64,000 nt of DNA from Oxyruncus cristatus (GCA_013399855.1 VXAY01002056.1:276727-340726); one strand, 5' to 3'. Shown: positions 1 to 12,220, numbered from the stretch's first letter. The notes: generated by a model from the letters alone, not told the origin. Numbers and translations: made by a program.

Positions 1-55
1 GGGCGGCGGGGGCATGGGGGGGGCGGGGGGGCGCTGGACCCGGCTGACGCGATTA
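1..55. other. G-rich left edge of the window
   Basis: The first 50 or so bases are almost pure G/C with long G runs, and composition switches abruptly to AT-rich at about 50. This may be the outer edge of the GC-rich region around ONECUT1 exon 1, or a low-quality contig edge. No coding sequence resembling ONECUT1 exon 1 (cut domain, His-rich tract) is visible. Low information. Confidence 0.4.
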
Positions 56-300
56 AAATATTGATGTAGTCGCAAAAATCGTTCATTAAGGCAATTTAAT
101 CTTTGCTATTAAATGTCCTCTCAATTCATTTGGGGTAATTAAGATGCAGTTTAAGTGATTAAATTCTAATTACTTATGCTAGACAAAGAAATATTTGTCA
201 CAGTAATATGGTTAACTAAAGACCCAGCTAAAGAAATTTAACATTTACTTCGAATGATAGCACGGGAAAATCGGGTGCTTTCCCGTGATTGATCCACTTA
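50..300. promoter_or_regulatory. Possible conserved non-coding element in ONECUT1 intron
   Basis: This AT-rich block is dense in homeodomain-type TAAT/ATTA cores and contains two ATTGAT cores (59-65 and 288-294). ATTGAT/ATCAAT is the core of the HNF6/Onecut consensus, so feedback on the gene by its own product is conceivable. The block lacks simple repeats and its texture is like developmental enhancers. This is pattern recognition, not a measured conservation score. Confidence 0.3.
261..287. repeat. 9-bp-arm inverted repeat
   Basis: CACGGGAAA at 261-269 is perfectly complementary to TTTCCCGTG at 279-287, with a 9-base loop. It directly abuts an ATTGAT core at 288. Arms of this length are near the chance level for a window this size, so function is unproven. 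Confidence 0.7.
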
Positions 301-3300
301 GCAACATATTCTATAACGGTGATGTCAGCTCACTGAAGTGGTTACAGATCCATCAACACCCAAGTTTGTGCAACCCCCCCCCAGTCCCCCAATGCTGAGT
401 CATCATTCCTCAGTCAAATTCACTTCATTATTCCAGGGGCAGCAAATTAAGGTCACTCATTTTAATACAGTGCACAGGAGTGAGATGTTTGCCATTCTGG
501 CTCAGCTGGGATCTGTGTGTTGGCAGGCTGATGTCATTCTGTGAGCTTCCCATATAGGAACATGTGTGCATCTCTCTTTATGTTATGAAACAACAAAAGA
601 GTATTCCCTGGATTTGATGGCAGAGAAATGAGGCACAAATCAAAAGATCTCTGAGTATATGGAAACTCATAGGCATAAATACAACTCACTAGAAAAACAA
701 ATGCAAAATGCTGAATGATGCCAGGGGTAAAAGGAAATAATGTGGGCTCAGACATCTCAGAATAGACAATATTCTCTTGAGTTGAAAGGGGAAAGCAACC
801 AACTGGGAAGCAACCAATGACCTGTGTCACCCATGTGGGCTTTCATCACCAAAAAGGTGGGAAAGGCCTTATCCCATGGTGGGCTGAAGCTTTTGGGAAT
901 GCTCTTTGAAGCATCAAAGCTGTCTGCTACCTGCTACAGCAGGAACATATGGCCACAAGTTGCCCCCACGTGTGGAGACTGTCTCATGCAGCACCTTTCC
1001 AGAGGGATTCCATTTCCCAGACCCCTTTGAAGGCCCCGGGGCAGTGACAAGAAGGATGGGGCAGTGCAGGGGACCACCAAATTGTAACGTATCAGAGTGG
1101 ATGTTACCCAGCAGCTGCAGTTATTCGTTCAAGTTTTCAAAGAGATTTGCTTGAACTTAGTTCATGTGGTGACATCTGCCCTCAGGTAGCATGTGTCTTA
1201 TACACCTCTTTTCTTGTTTTCATATTTCCTTATATGAAGTTTTTGATAATAGGGAAAGACCTGTCATTTGTGTGTCTCTCTGCACACTCCAGAGGTGTTA
1301 TTCACATGATAAGGATAGAACTTAGCACATTTGATTATATATTATTGCCACCATGAATTTACCATAAACTTTTGGCTACTTGTTTCCACTGAGCTGTTGT
1401 AGCCAGTGTGATTAGGACTATCTTTGGTGGTCAAAGTCCTTAAGCAGTTTCAGCCTGCTACAGAAATACTGGTACCTTTTCCACCTAAAGGTAGAACCTC
1501 CTTCAGAAGAATATCGTCCATGACACCCTCTAGTTTGTACCAGTGAAGACTTATCACTCTCTAAAAATGTTATTGGATATTGTGTGATGTTTAAAAACTG
1601 CAAGCAGATGATTTAGAAATTTCTGTGTGGACACAGTTCAGACAGTCTCAGCCTTTATAGACCTGATACAGGAGATATTAGAAAATACATACACTCATGA
1701 AGACTAAAGGTGAGATGGTCCTCAAAGCTAAACCAGTCAAGTGAGGGTGGTGGTGAAAACCTCAGAGCTTTACCTTCTGATGTGAAGCAACCAGAAAGTG
1801 CATCCCCAGGCAAGACAGAGATGAGACTACAGTCATGAGAGATCCTCAGATCTCTTTGTTCCCCAAAATGAACATTTCAGCTACAAAAGGGGTTCCTACA
1901 GATTCCTTCTGCCCGTAGTGTCCAGGTCAACCTTCCAGCCTCAGTACTAATTGGTGTCAAACAGTGTGAAATGTGATGGAAATTAGCATGGTGTGAACCT
2001 GCTCACAGGGAGCTGAACCAAGACCACTGCATCATCTTATACAGGGCACTTGATGGCCATCAATTAATAATGGCTTGTGGTCAGCAGTGACCTAGGCCAG
2101 AGCTGGAAATGTGGCCCATCACCTCAGGGTGAAAGGTCCTGTATCCCTTGTTGGTGGCCAGCACATGTCTCCTCTCCATGTCAGCAGGCTCTGAATTCAG
2201 CATGGCTGGAGACATTATTGTGCAGCTCTCCAGACCTTGCTGGTCTGGACCCACTCTGTGTGCAAACAGAGGGGGGAAAGGGCTCCCTGAAAGCAGAGAC
2301 CCACCGTGTGGTTTGGCTTCCTCCTCCGCAGGGTGAGAAGACGCATGCCAAGGCACCAGTGGGGCTGTACCCTTCCCTTCCAAAAGCCTCTGTGATGCCA
2401 TGCTGTGGTGCACTCAGGCAGGCACACTCCTCTCCTGTTGTGCTGCATCCCTGCTCTTCTTCCAGCCACTTTGTACAGGCAAAAACCTGGCCATGGCCAT
2501 TGTGTGCACTTGTCCTGGAGCTGTGGGAACTGCTGCAGGCAGCTGGTGAGCACTGTGACCCTCGGAGCACCTGTCAGTGTGCTTGTAAGGACACAGCTCT
2601 TACCAGTGCCATCTCTGAAACCACCCAAATCCACCATCTTCCTCAGTGTCTGCATGCTCAGTGATGGCACCACGGTGGGCCACCAGCTGAGCAATGCCTC
2701 TCACAGGGAGAGTTGCCCTCTGCCATCAAAACTAGCCACAGGGCTTGGGGCAGCGTTTGCCCAAGTAGAATTTTCTTTTGTTGTTCCCCCTGCTCCAGTG
2801 CCAGTTTTGCAGAAAAGCAGGCAACAGAACCTGTGGTGATACTTTACTATATGCCCAAACCAAACCAGCAGCTATCAGTTTTATTGAGAGTATTACCAGT
2901 TTCATTCTTTGCTTCTGGTTTCTAGGAAGGAAAATTTGTGTTTGCCAGAAACAGCTAGGCACACGTGCACACACCAAGTGCTCCTGAAAATTGATTTATG
3001 GTAATCAGGTGTTTTGCCTCTGATTTTAAAAAGAAATCCACCCTCTAGGGATGAAAGACTAGATCAAGTGTCAGGGTTAACACCTGAGCTTACTGTAATC
3101 TTGACTGTTAGACTGCCTGAACTGTGTACTTCACACCACAGGTGGGCAAAATATCCTCTTCTCTGTCTCAACCTAAAGATGCAATTAGTGCATTTTCATA
3201 GGGGACACAGTCCTGCTCACACCTCTGGCAGAGCAGGACTGACCCCACTGTGCTGCACACAGCCAGGTGCTGCAGAAGACCATCAATGGGCTGGAGCTAC

Positions 3301-6300
3301 AGAGGTGAGACCACAAATCAGTACCAGGCACAGGCAGCTGGGCCTCAATGAGATGTACAGACCTTACAAGGTTTGGCAAGTTTACTTGACCAAATCCCTC
3401 GGGTGACTTAGAAGGAACAAAGGGAGACAAAAATAGATTGATGGACTGCGTCAGGAGAATTGCAAGTGTCAAAAATTTCTGTTGCTCAGGGCAGAGGAAG
3501 ATGGAAGTGACTGGAAGAGGCCAGAGTTCAGGAATGGATTTATAAGGCTCCTTCTGGCACTGATAATATTACATTGTCATATCTGCACGTATGTTGCCAG
3601 AGTCAGGGTGACTCTTTCCTTATCCTCTGCTTTGCTTTTTTCCTAACGAGATTTTCTTAAAAGGCTTTTTCAAAAGGCATCACATGTAGCATCACTAAGG
3701 CAGGGCAGCCCAGAGACAAAGCAGGGCTGTCTGCAGCAGGGAGCGAGGGCAGCCTGAGAGCAGGTGTTGCTGTGGGAGAGGTGCACCCCTCTGGGGAGCA
3801 CAGCACCCCACAAAGCACCCGAATTCAGTGTCTGTGCTGTGGGAGGGGGTCTGTTCACAGTGCTCAAGGGCAGGGGCAAGAGAAGGACATCAGTGCAAAT
3901 TACCATTATTATCTCCTACATAAAGTAAACCCAAGATGAAGTGTGTGATAAACTGTTTTGTGAAGACAGGCTCTGGTGCTTTTCAAAAAAAGCTTTTCAG
4001 TTGATGTCTCTGGAGCCTGCCCTCAGCAGACACCTTCACTGGCATGAGGGGAGGACCTGGACAGAGCAGGCATAGCTGCTGTGCCTGAGTGTGACCTGGC
4101 TCAGGCTGCTGTCAGTGGGCTGGACGGCCCCAGTTTGTCCACCCTCGCAGTGTGAGCTGGCTGCTCTCTGTGCCTGCTCTGGATACATTCTCACTTTGGA
4201 GCAGATTTTATCCCATGGTGTACATTTGTTCTCTGGCAAGCTGGAAGCTACAATTTATTATTAAAATTGATTGGCTCCAGTGCAGGGAAAACGATCGCAA
4301 GGAAAGCCTATTACAGTTTTTCATTATCACCATTATTTATTTTTAAGTGCTATTAATATTCCTGAGTCTGGACAAGGCAGAAGATGAGAGGTGGTATCCA
4401 CCCCTGCTGCTCACAACCCGAGGCCTGGCAGTGCTGTCTGCAAGGGCTCTTGGAACAACTGAGCATATTGGAAAGTTTTTGCCCTCAATCTGCCTCTGGC
4501 AAATGCTAATGGGAGTAGAGCTGAAAAGGAAATGACTTTTGCATTGCCTGAAAAGCATCCAGATACCAAAGGTGTTCCCAGTCTCCCCAAGGTGGAAGAG
4601 AGCTCTGTAAGCAGTACTGGGCAGGGACAGGTCCAGCATGTGTCTCAGCAGGCACCAAGGGGATGGGAGGATCAAGGCTAAGCTGGGCTCAGCTGGGGGT
4701 CTCTGCTTGGCAGCCCCAACTTCACCCACTGGGGTGGGTGTGTCGTGTCCAGCGAGGACTAAACCCATTCCATATGGGTGTCCATGTCTCAGATACAGTC
4801 CCACATTGCAGCTGAGCCAATCTCTCTCTCTCTGAACTAATGCATCATGAGTCCTGAATCCGAAGAAGAGTTGCTCCAACTTGGATGTGAGGGCAAGAAC
4901 TGGTTTATTTCACAGGCTAAGCCAGAGTGTATCTCCAGCTGTTCCCATTAGCTGTGAACCAAGCCTGAGGAAACCAACAATTCAACATGATAGTCTCAAA
5001 AAAATAAAGCTCACTCTGGTCTGCAGAATGAAAGGATGGCTCCCAGCTTTTGTGGGGAGCACCACAGGAACCTCAATGCTCGCTTTCTGATGGGCTTGAG
5101 AAAAATGAAGTTTTATTCACAAAATACTAAAATGGGCTTATTTGTATCATAGACTGGATAGGTTTTATTTTTTTTCCCTCAGCAATGAGCACTTTTTTCT
5201 TACTTTTGTGATGTCTCTAGCAGTAATCATGAGGTCTCTGATACAACTGAAGTTGAGAAACAAGGTATATTGTAACTCTTGGGACATTTTCTAAGGAAAT
5301 AATTGTTCAGGAATAATATATTTCAGGAAATGAGCACAAGTTCAGGAAGACAATGTGTTATGCAAGCTAGTTTCACAACAGATGGTTGTTTTTTTTGTTA
5401 TCCTGTACTGTTTCAGAGAACTCATGTACTAGTTTGTGATTGAAGCCCCAGAGGCTCACATGGCTAATTGAGCTAGCTTTGTACCTACTGCTGTGACTGT
5501 CATTTGGGATGTGATGATTCAGTCTGAAGGATTGCACAGCGCTGACTCGGATCACGCTATTTGTGCCATTAGGATTTTGTGACAAATTATGATCTGGACA
5601 GAGTATCTAGTTGGAAGATGGAATTTGTTTAGTCTTTGAAAAAGGAAGGTGTAAACCAGTGTGAGCAGAGATTAAGCACTAGGCTTGTTAGAAGGGGCAG
5701 TCAAAGCTGGAGGCTGAGGCTGTTACAGAGACAAGCTCCTGCAGCTGCTTTCCCGGGAATTTCTGATTGTCAAATGGTTAGAGGTATATAAAAGGCTGAG
5801 CTGCTGTTGGTATCTTCTTGGCTCCTCATTCTTAATATTTGTCAGTAAATGACAGACTAGTCTTGCAAAAATATTTTTAACTTTTGATTTGCCAGTGTTA
5901 ACTTCCAGTGGGGATGAAGATTTTTTTAGTAGGCACCAATCCCCACCATGAATTCAGCAGTTTGACTTCACCAGGGGCTCAAGTGCATGAGGAAACCTGT
6001 TTTTCAGCCCAGAAGCTCCACAGTTTTAGAGGTCAGGATGTAACTTCAAAGCATTCTTCAAAGGTTTTCAGATAAAAGTAACTCTTGAAGATATGAGTTT
6101 GGCATCCCAGTCTGTTTGATTGATGTGTCATTGCTTATGAAAGAACGTGTAGCTGGAATATGTGTTGTTAGGAGCTCTTCAAAAGCTTCTCCTCAGTGGG
6201 GGCTGAGCCACCAGTGTCTCGGTCCCTTGGCCTCCCTGGACCAGCAGAAGGAGCCTTTGCAGCTCCTGGATCCTGCTCTGTGCAGTTCCTATTTCTCGAG

Positions 6301-6343
6301 TACAAAAGGGGGATGAGTATTTTTACACCTCCCTCAAGCAATT

Positions 6344-6377
6344 TTGTTACCAAGTGTGGGCTGGCACTTGGTAACAA
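6344..6377. repeat. 13-bp-arm hairpin in ONECUT1 intron
   Basis: TTGTTACCAAGTG at 6344-6356 pairs perfectly with CACTTGGTAACAA at 6365-6377 across an 8-base loop. The outermost loop pair could add a T-G wobble. It would form in the nascent ONECUT1 transcript. At about 34 bases in total it is too short for a typical pre-miRNA. Confidence 0.8.
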
Positions 6378-7330
6378 TAGGATTTACAGGAAGAACCTTT
6401 GTAAAGTAATTTGCTGTTTCCATTCCAATAACCATGGAATAGGTGGAGATACTGCACAAAATTCTTCATACAATCAGCACTGGTCTCCACAGAAACCAGG
6501 ACTAGACAGGCACAGAGACAGAACATTCATATTACCTTCAGAAATACATCTCTCAGTCGTTATTAAAGGACGCTGTTAGAGAAAAAAAAGGTGAAACAGG
6601 CAACTTCAGACAGTTCTGAAAGTGAGACAGAGGAGTCTGTCCTCCCAAGGAAGACTTTATCTAGAAAAATGCTAACAAGATGAGCTGGCAGACAGTCAAA
6701 GGCTGACAGGGGGGTCTGGGAGTCTTCCTCACATCCCATCAGATCCTGCCTGGCAGGTGATCTGTGAGGCAGATTTCAAATTGCAAGCAGCCTTCAATAA
6801 TGTAGAGCAAAATAACATTCTGAAATGGAAAGGAGGGATGAGAGATGAAATAAGGTGCAATTCTATAAAGGAGATTTACTATACCATTGTTTTTCATGTC
6901 AAAACATGTTTATTTTGTTCAGAATACATCTGACCTGTAGTACTCTGGTTTCTTGCAGTTCTTTATTCCTTAGTCAGCAGAAAGCTACAGAAATGGATTG
7001 AAAGCAACTAATGAAGGTAAAAAATGTGGGCAAGGTTGACTTTAGAGTTCAGTGAATTTCCACTCTACCTCATAGAGATATTAAATAGCTAAATTCCCAG
7101 CACTAGTGGGCGCTTTCAAAATGTGAGCTCTCAGTAATAGAATTTGCTGAGTTTTAACAGACAACAACAAAGGTTTTTCTAACTTTTATTCCTCATTTTT
7201 TTAATAGTTTGTAATTAGTTAGAAAATTCAGGGTCACACATCCTCCTCAAATGTGGAAACTGACATGAATGGTCCTTTTCCCCTGGTTTGTCCTGTCCTG
7301 TGTGCCCGTGTGCTCCTCTGCCAGCCCTCT

Positions 7331-7355
7331 CTAACTGTCCTTCCCTTTCTTGCAG
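7331..7355 (+). other. ONECUT1: Splice acceptor of the ONECUT1 terminal exon
   Basis: A CTAAC branch-site-like motif at 7331-7335 is followed by a pyrimidine-rich stretch and TTGCAG ending at 7355. The branch A lies about 21 bases from the AG, a normal distance. The coding frame downstream begins with two bases of a codon, so the junction is phase 1. Confidence 0.85.
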
Positions 7356-7648
7356 CGTGCAAGAGGAAAGAACAAGAGCACGGGAAGGACAGAGGGAATA
7401 CACCCAAAAAGCCTCGGTTGGTCTTCACTGATGTCCAGCGTCGAACTCTACATGCAATATTCAAGGAAAATAAGCGTCCGTCCAAAGAATTACAAATCAC
7501 CATTTCCCAGCAGCTCGGGTTGGAGCTGAGCACCGTCAGCAACTTTTTCATGAATGCACGGAGGAGGAGTCTGGATAAGTGGCAAGACGAGGGCAGCTCC
7601 AATTCAGGCAATTCATCTTCTTCATCAAGCACTTGTACCAAAGCATGA
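7356..7648 (+). CDS. ONECUT1: ONECUT1 (HNF6) terminal coding exon: homeodomain and C-terminus
   Basis: The exon encodes the last 96 residues of a Onecut-family homeodomain transcription factor, plus two bases completing an Ala codon split by the intron; TGA is at 7646-7648. It opens CKRKEQEHGKDRGNTPKKPR. It then carries the divergent cut-type homeodomain (LVFTDVQRRT to SLDKW), including the recognition-helix stretch VSNFFMNARRR with the family's characteristic Phe-Met in place of the usual Trp-Phe. It ends in a Ser-rich tail and STCTKA. EHGKDRGNTPKKP, VQRRTLHAIF and the tail GSSNSGNSSSSSS favour ONECUT1 over ONECUT2/3 as I recall them. The cut domain and N-terminus lie in exon 1, outside the window. 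Known family role: sequence-specific activator in liver, pancreas, retina and motor neurons. No frameshift or damage is seen. An ATG at 7253 opens the same frame but is intronic. Confidence 0.97.
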
Positions 7649-7686
7649 AGGAATAACCACGAACTAAACCTCGGTGGAAAAGCTTT

Positions 7687-7715
7687 AAAAATAAATAAAT
7701 AAATAAATAAATAAA
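7687..7715 (+). repeat. (AAAT)n microsatellite of overlapping AATAAA hexamers
   Basis: About seven units of AAAT start roughly 40 bases after the ONECUT1 stop. Each unit creates an AATAAA hexamer, so the tract is an array of canonical poly(A) signals. Downstream sequence is not strongly GU-rich, so use as a proximal site is uncertain. Confidence 0.85.
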
Positions 7716-10299
7716 GACCAGGACCTCAAAATAGCAGGTTTATACTTAGAACTATTTGAAAAAAAAAAAAATATTTATAAGTCCAAAGAAACCAAAGACT
7801 TATTTCACCTGCATTATGACTTTGTTCTAAGACACACACTTTAGTAGGATGACGACTTGCGAAAAAACAGAGAGGAAGAAGAAAGCGAAATGGAGGGAAC
7901 GAAACAGAACGCAAGGAGAAGAGAAACAGACCACTGGTCTTACACCTTTGCCCATTATCATCTTCACCGTACTTGGCTGTTTAGTGGTTTGGAGCATAGT
8001 GATTTCCTGTCATTGAACGGACACACCTCTTTGGATACAGCTCTTCATTTCCACAGCGATTGCCGTGAAGGTGTATAGTGTATCTGTACTGCGTACACAC
8101 CGGTGGTTAGGGACTTAGGCAGGGCTGGTCTTCAGAGAGGGCTGTGCCGTGGCACAGCTGACAGATCGTGGAGTCGTCCGAATTCCTTTGAACGGTAGTG
8201 TGATTTTTGCTGTTTCACAGTTTGAACTTAAACCGGTGCAACGCCCGGGAACAAGCTCAAACTAGGCAAAGAAATTTTGAATGGTACCTAAACCAGTGCA
8301 TTCTCTTTGTTTGTTAAGGAATGTTCAGATTTAAAAAAGGAAAACTATTCCATCCATAAAAAAAAAAAAAATCGACTAGCTACCAAAGAACACATTTAAT
8401 AATTATATTGCAGGTATTTTATTGCAATGATTTTAATATTCCAAAGCTATTTTTACACAAAATACTATGTAGAGTTATAGGTATAAACTAATCTAACTGT
8501 ATAACACATAAAACTTGTAATCAAGACTGTTATTTGCAATTAGTAAAACCACATTATCGTTTCTTTCCATGGTTTGCAAGAAAGAATGTCACCCGAGGAG
8601 ATCGCAGCCCCTGGCGGAGCACAGGTACTGAGGGTGGGATGCTGCTTCCGTTGAACTCAGTGGTCCCTTTTGTCACTGACTTAAACGGGAGCAAAAAAAA
8701 AAAGGAGCCACGTGTTCCAGCCGCGTGTGAGGCTGCGGGAGCCGCCGTGCTGCATCCCCAGGCGCTCTCCCAGGCTGGCAGTGCTGGAAGCCCGGCGCGG
8801 ACCGTGCGCTGTATTGCAGCGTGGCTCAGCTCTGCCATCTAGCCTGCGAACAGGAGACCTGAGGCACTCAGTATGCAAAACTGAAACGAACTGAGAGATG
8901 CAAAACCACAGGGCTCAGTGTCTGATCAATACTCATTGACATTAGTGAGCTTTTTTTCGCCTATTGACTTTACCAGGCAAAGGAATAGTAATAGCTTTGA
9001 AGGCTCGTGGTCTTTTCCTATCGAAAACAGTGGTACAACATCAGTTAACGTTGGTGGGAAGAGCTCCAAGAGGAGCTCCAGTAGTGCTTTTGGAAGCAGA
9101 AATTGTGATCCCTCTGAAGTCAAGAGCAAAATTCCCATGACACCAAGGTACAGCCTGATGTTTTGTGGCTTCGTATCTGTGTGTAGCAGGCTGAGCTTCT
9201 GTCCCATGCATTCTTTCTTGCTCATCTATTAGTCAGGATAATGCATGAAATAGTTTAAAGTTTGTAGCTGAAAAGCTTTATATGCTCTGTTGCTAACAGA
9301 CCCATAGGAGAAAAATCATCCCGTTCCTACTCTGATAAAACTAAAAAGAAAAGCGTGCAACATCTGCATATTAAATTTTAGTGTAAGGGGAAAATAGACT
9401 TTAAAAACCATACATGTGCCTGTTAGATTTCTAACTGGTGTTTCAAATTACTGTAGTAATTATGCTAGGTATATTAAATTCCAGACTAACCAAATATGCA
9501 GTCATAGGCCCAATGCAAGAACTAGAAATAGGTAATCTTAATTACAACCTTTTTTTTTTAATTAAAAAAAAATAAGAAAAGGAAAATTCAAGGTAAACTA
9601 GAATCCAAACACTATCAACTGTAGCAGGTACTGGTTTAGGGGATGAAGCCCACTCAAAATACCAGTGACACCAAAGCTGAGCAACTTTGTAGCACCAGTT
9701 ACTTCCCAAGAGGACAGGGTCTAGTCAAGGTTCAGGGTGTACAGGTAATTTCCACTAAGTGTTTAGAATACAGATGAAATATCTCTTTATTAAAATAAAG
9801 TAAAATGAAACCAAGATTTTTGGCATCGAATATTTCTCCATATTTCAGTATGTTAAACCCACTTTAAGACTGACAAAGCAATTGTCTAGAAAAATGGAAT
9901 CTGATCTGGGAGTTTTTTGAGTCTCTAGCTTACCTTAAATTTTAGCAAGCTTTCTTTTGAAGTGTTCCATCCCCACGGAGACATTGACATGGAAACATTA
10001 GTAAGCTCACATATAAAGTACCTTTTGAATGCAGTCTCACTAGTGTAAGGTTAATAAAGGACAGTGATAACTAACGGTTTAGTTTTTTCCAGCAAACGCT
10101 GCTTTGTAACGTACCTATAGTTTAGAAAAGAAAGCCTTATTTATTTAAAACTTGAGAATTTAAAAATGCAGGGAAACTCAAAGTACATTGCCGCATTTTT
10201 TAGTATTTTCATTGTATTGTCTTTATAGACTACTTGCTGAAACCAAAGAGAACTTTCATACCAGCATTAAATTTGCACCCAATATGCAATTTCAGGATC

Positions 10300-10415
10300 T
10301 CTGATACACACACATGCAAGCCCCTAAGTAGGACTGTGTATATGTACATGCACACATGTTTTTGTGGGGTGTATGTACGTATACATGTGCACACACATGT
10401 CCACACACACTAAAA
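10300..10415. repeat. Degenerate CA/TG-rich tract
   Basis: Alternating purine-pyrimidine runs (CACACACATG, TGTATATGTACATG, ACACACATG) form a decayed dinucleotide microsatellite within the 3'UTR. No gene-like signal. Confidence 0.7.
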
Positions 10416-11830
10416 CTGATGCACAAATTATAGATCTTAAGTGTTTTGGTTTTTTTACATGTCTGTTTAAGTATATATAAACCTTTTGGTTTTCTATAAG
10501 CCATTAGGAACAAACCACTCTTCCCATAAGCAATATGCGCCTCATATTCTGAATAGGCAAAGAACACCCTTTTCTTTGATTCTTTTCAAAACATGAAGCA
10601 AATAACTATGGAACTGCTCATTCTACCTGTAAAACTGTGTTACCTCTGAGCAGACTGCCCAGCTGCACCGACTGAAGCATGGACAGGTTACCTGGTGCTC
10701 CCTGGCTCTGACTGGTGCCATTACTCAACAGGGCACCCTCGAGGGGGAGCTTCTCCTAATGCTGCGTTTAATGTTACACAGGAAACCTGTCTCTGTCCTA
10801 TCAGTGTCAGTCTTTTGGTTCATTTCATTCCTGACTAAATGGAAATTAGTTTCAAATGCAACAAAAAGCATCTAAAACTCTGCCAGGAAGGGTTAGGAGA
10901 GGGATCAAAACCTGAAACAGTTTGGGAGCATCAGGAGATGGGGCTTCAGTCAAAGGTGACCCCACAGGCAAGAGGGCATTAGGAACATGCATTCAGCTCA
11001 CAGGCTGCATCCAAAACTGACTGCAGTGACCCACAAGGGGAGGCTGGCCAAGAGGTGAACTGTCCGCATCCATTCCCATTGTAAATGGCATTATTAGATT
11101 TCCAGGAAAACAAAAAAACAAAACCAAAAAAAAAACCCCAAAAACCAAACCAAAAAATCCCCATTCAGACTGACCCACACCACTCCGTTAGCCCTGCATG
11201 GCTTCCCAGGGCCGCAGCCTCCTCTCCTTACTCAGGTAAAGCAAACCCAACCAGAGCGAGCCAGCCAGCAACGGGGCTTTCGCTTGAGAAGTTGCTCCTG
11301 CACGACCAGTGCCAGGAGCAAATTCCCAAGCAGCTGAGTGGCCAGGGGTGCCCTGGCATGAGACCAGCCCCAGGGCTGCCCATGGGCACCGTTCTTCTCC
11401 TGAGGTTTCAGGATAAGGACGTGGTGGTGGTGGGCACTGCCCCAGGGGCTGCTGCTGCCCAGAGGGCTCGGAAACAGTGCTGAGCTTATACCAAAGAGTC
11501 TTAGGACACCTCTCCTCACCTGAGTTGTAAACAAGACATTTTTACCCCAAAAAACAGTCCTTCTTTCTACTACTCTTCCTCCTATCCTCCTCCTCTTCCT
11601 CCTCCTTTGTACATAGGGATGAAAACTATGCATTTAGCAAACAAAGAGAAAGCACTTACCCTTTTCTATCTCACTGCGTTTGGGTGCATTCAAAGGCCCA
11701 GGGGCTAATTTTGAGACTTTGCTTAGCCTCCTGGTTTATTATTGTGGTGTGGTTAGCTTTACAATACATTTGGTAACTATTTGCTAAAGACAAAGAAGCA
11801 AAAGGTAAGGAATAGCTACTTCCACGTGTT

Positions 11831-11865
11831 AAAAAAAAAAAAAAAGAAAAAAAAAGAAAAAAAAA
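11831..11865. repeat. A-rich low-complexity tract
   Basis: Three runs of A separated by single G bases, just upstream of the densest miR-9 site group. Simple sequence; it could also cause internal oligo-dT priming in cDNA data. Confidence 0.9.
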
Positions 11866-11905
11866 GTGTGTAAAGATCTACTATTTATAGTGTGAACCAA
11901 AGACG

Positions 11906-11913
11906 CTACCTCA
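11906..11913 (+). promoter_or_regulatory. let-7 8mer seed match
   Basis: CTACCTCA is the full 8mer complement of the let-7 seed with A1. It starts three bases after the miR-9 8mer at 11896-11903, so the two sites could not be bound independently. A single match can occur by chance; its position inside the miR-9 cluster raises its interest. Confidence 0.5.
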
Positions 11914-12146
11914 CTCGATTTCCATTGGTGATTTTAATCACATTGATGATACCAAAGAATACCAAAGATTTTTCATGCACGGCCTCGGTCTGGAAAGGGA
12001 ACTCATCCTCCTTCTTACCCCCATTCCCCTGATCTCCCTTCTTCACCTTCACTCAGTGTGTAACCTTGTCTTCATTCTTAGTGGTAATGCTAATAACCTT
12101 ACGAATACTTCTCTTGCTACAACTGCTACTACTGACGATGATAAGG

Positions 12147-12168
12147 ATAATAATAATAATAATAATAA
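12147..12168. repeat. (AAT)n trinucleotide repeat
   Basis: About seven units of AAT. The last unit gives an AATAAA hexamer at 12164-12169 that could be mistaken for a designed poly(A) signal. Confidence 0.9.
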
Positions 12169-12213
12169 AGCTCTAGGCAAACATGTTGCAAACTTTGTAA
12201 ACTCATAGGACGA

Positions 12214-12220
12214 GTGCCTT
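12214..12220 (+). promoter_or_regulatory. miR-124 7mer seed match
   Basis: GTGCCTT matches the miR-124 seed and lies 7 bases before the miR-9 site at 12227. Both microRNAs are neuronal. As a lone 7mer it is weak evidence. Confidence 0.35.

Larger units (their letters stand above)
56..7355 (+). other. ONECUT1: ONECUT1 intron (3' part), upstream of the terminal exon
   Basis: The sequence upstream of the terminal exon is read as intron because that exon opens in the middle of a codon behind a clear acceptor. I see no exon 1 sequence in it. About 2000-3900 and 4000-5100 contain many short open frames in both strands with no recognisable domain and no consistent codon structure. Apart from the elements listed separately, I see nothing I can name. 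The intron starts beyond the left edge. Confidence 0.75.

Noticed and set aside
2077..2664. 195-codon open frame and overlapping frames on both strands
   Set aside because: No domain or recognisable motif, overlapping open frames in other phases, and it lies within the ONECUT1 intron.
4343..4879. 178-codon minus-strand open frame
   Set aside because: Low-information composition, no known domain, no splice or promoter context.
7253..7355. ATG at 7253 in frame with the ONECUT1 homeodomain
   Set aside because: It is upstream of a strong acceptor and the residues before Cys do not match the family; it is intron.
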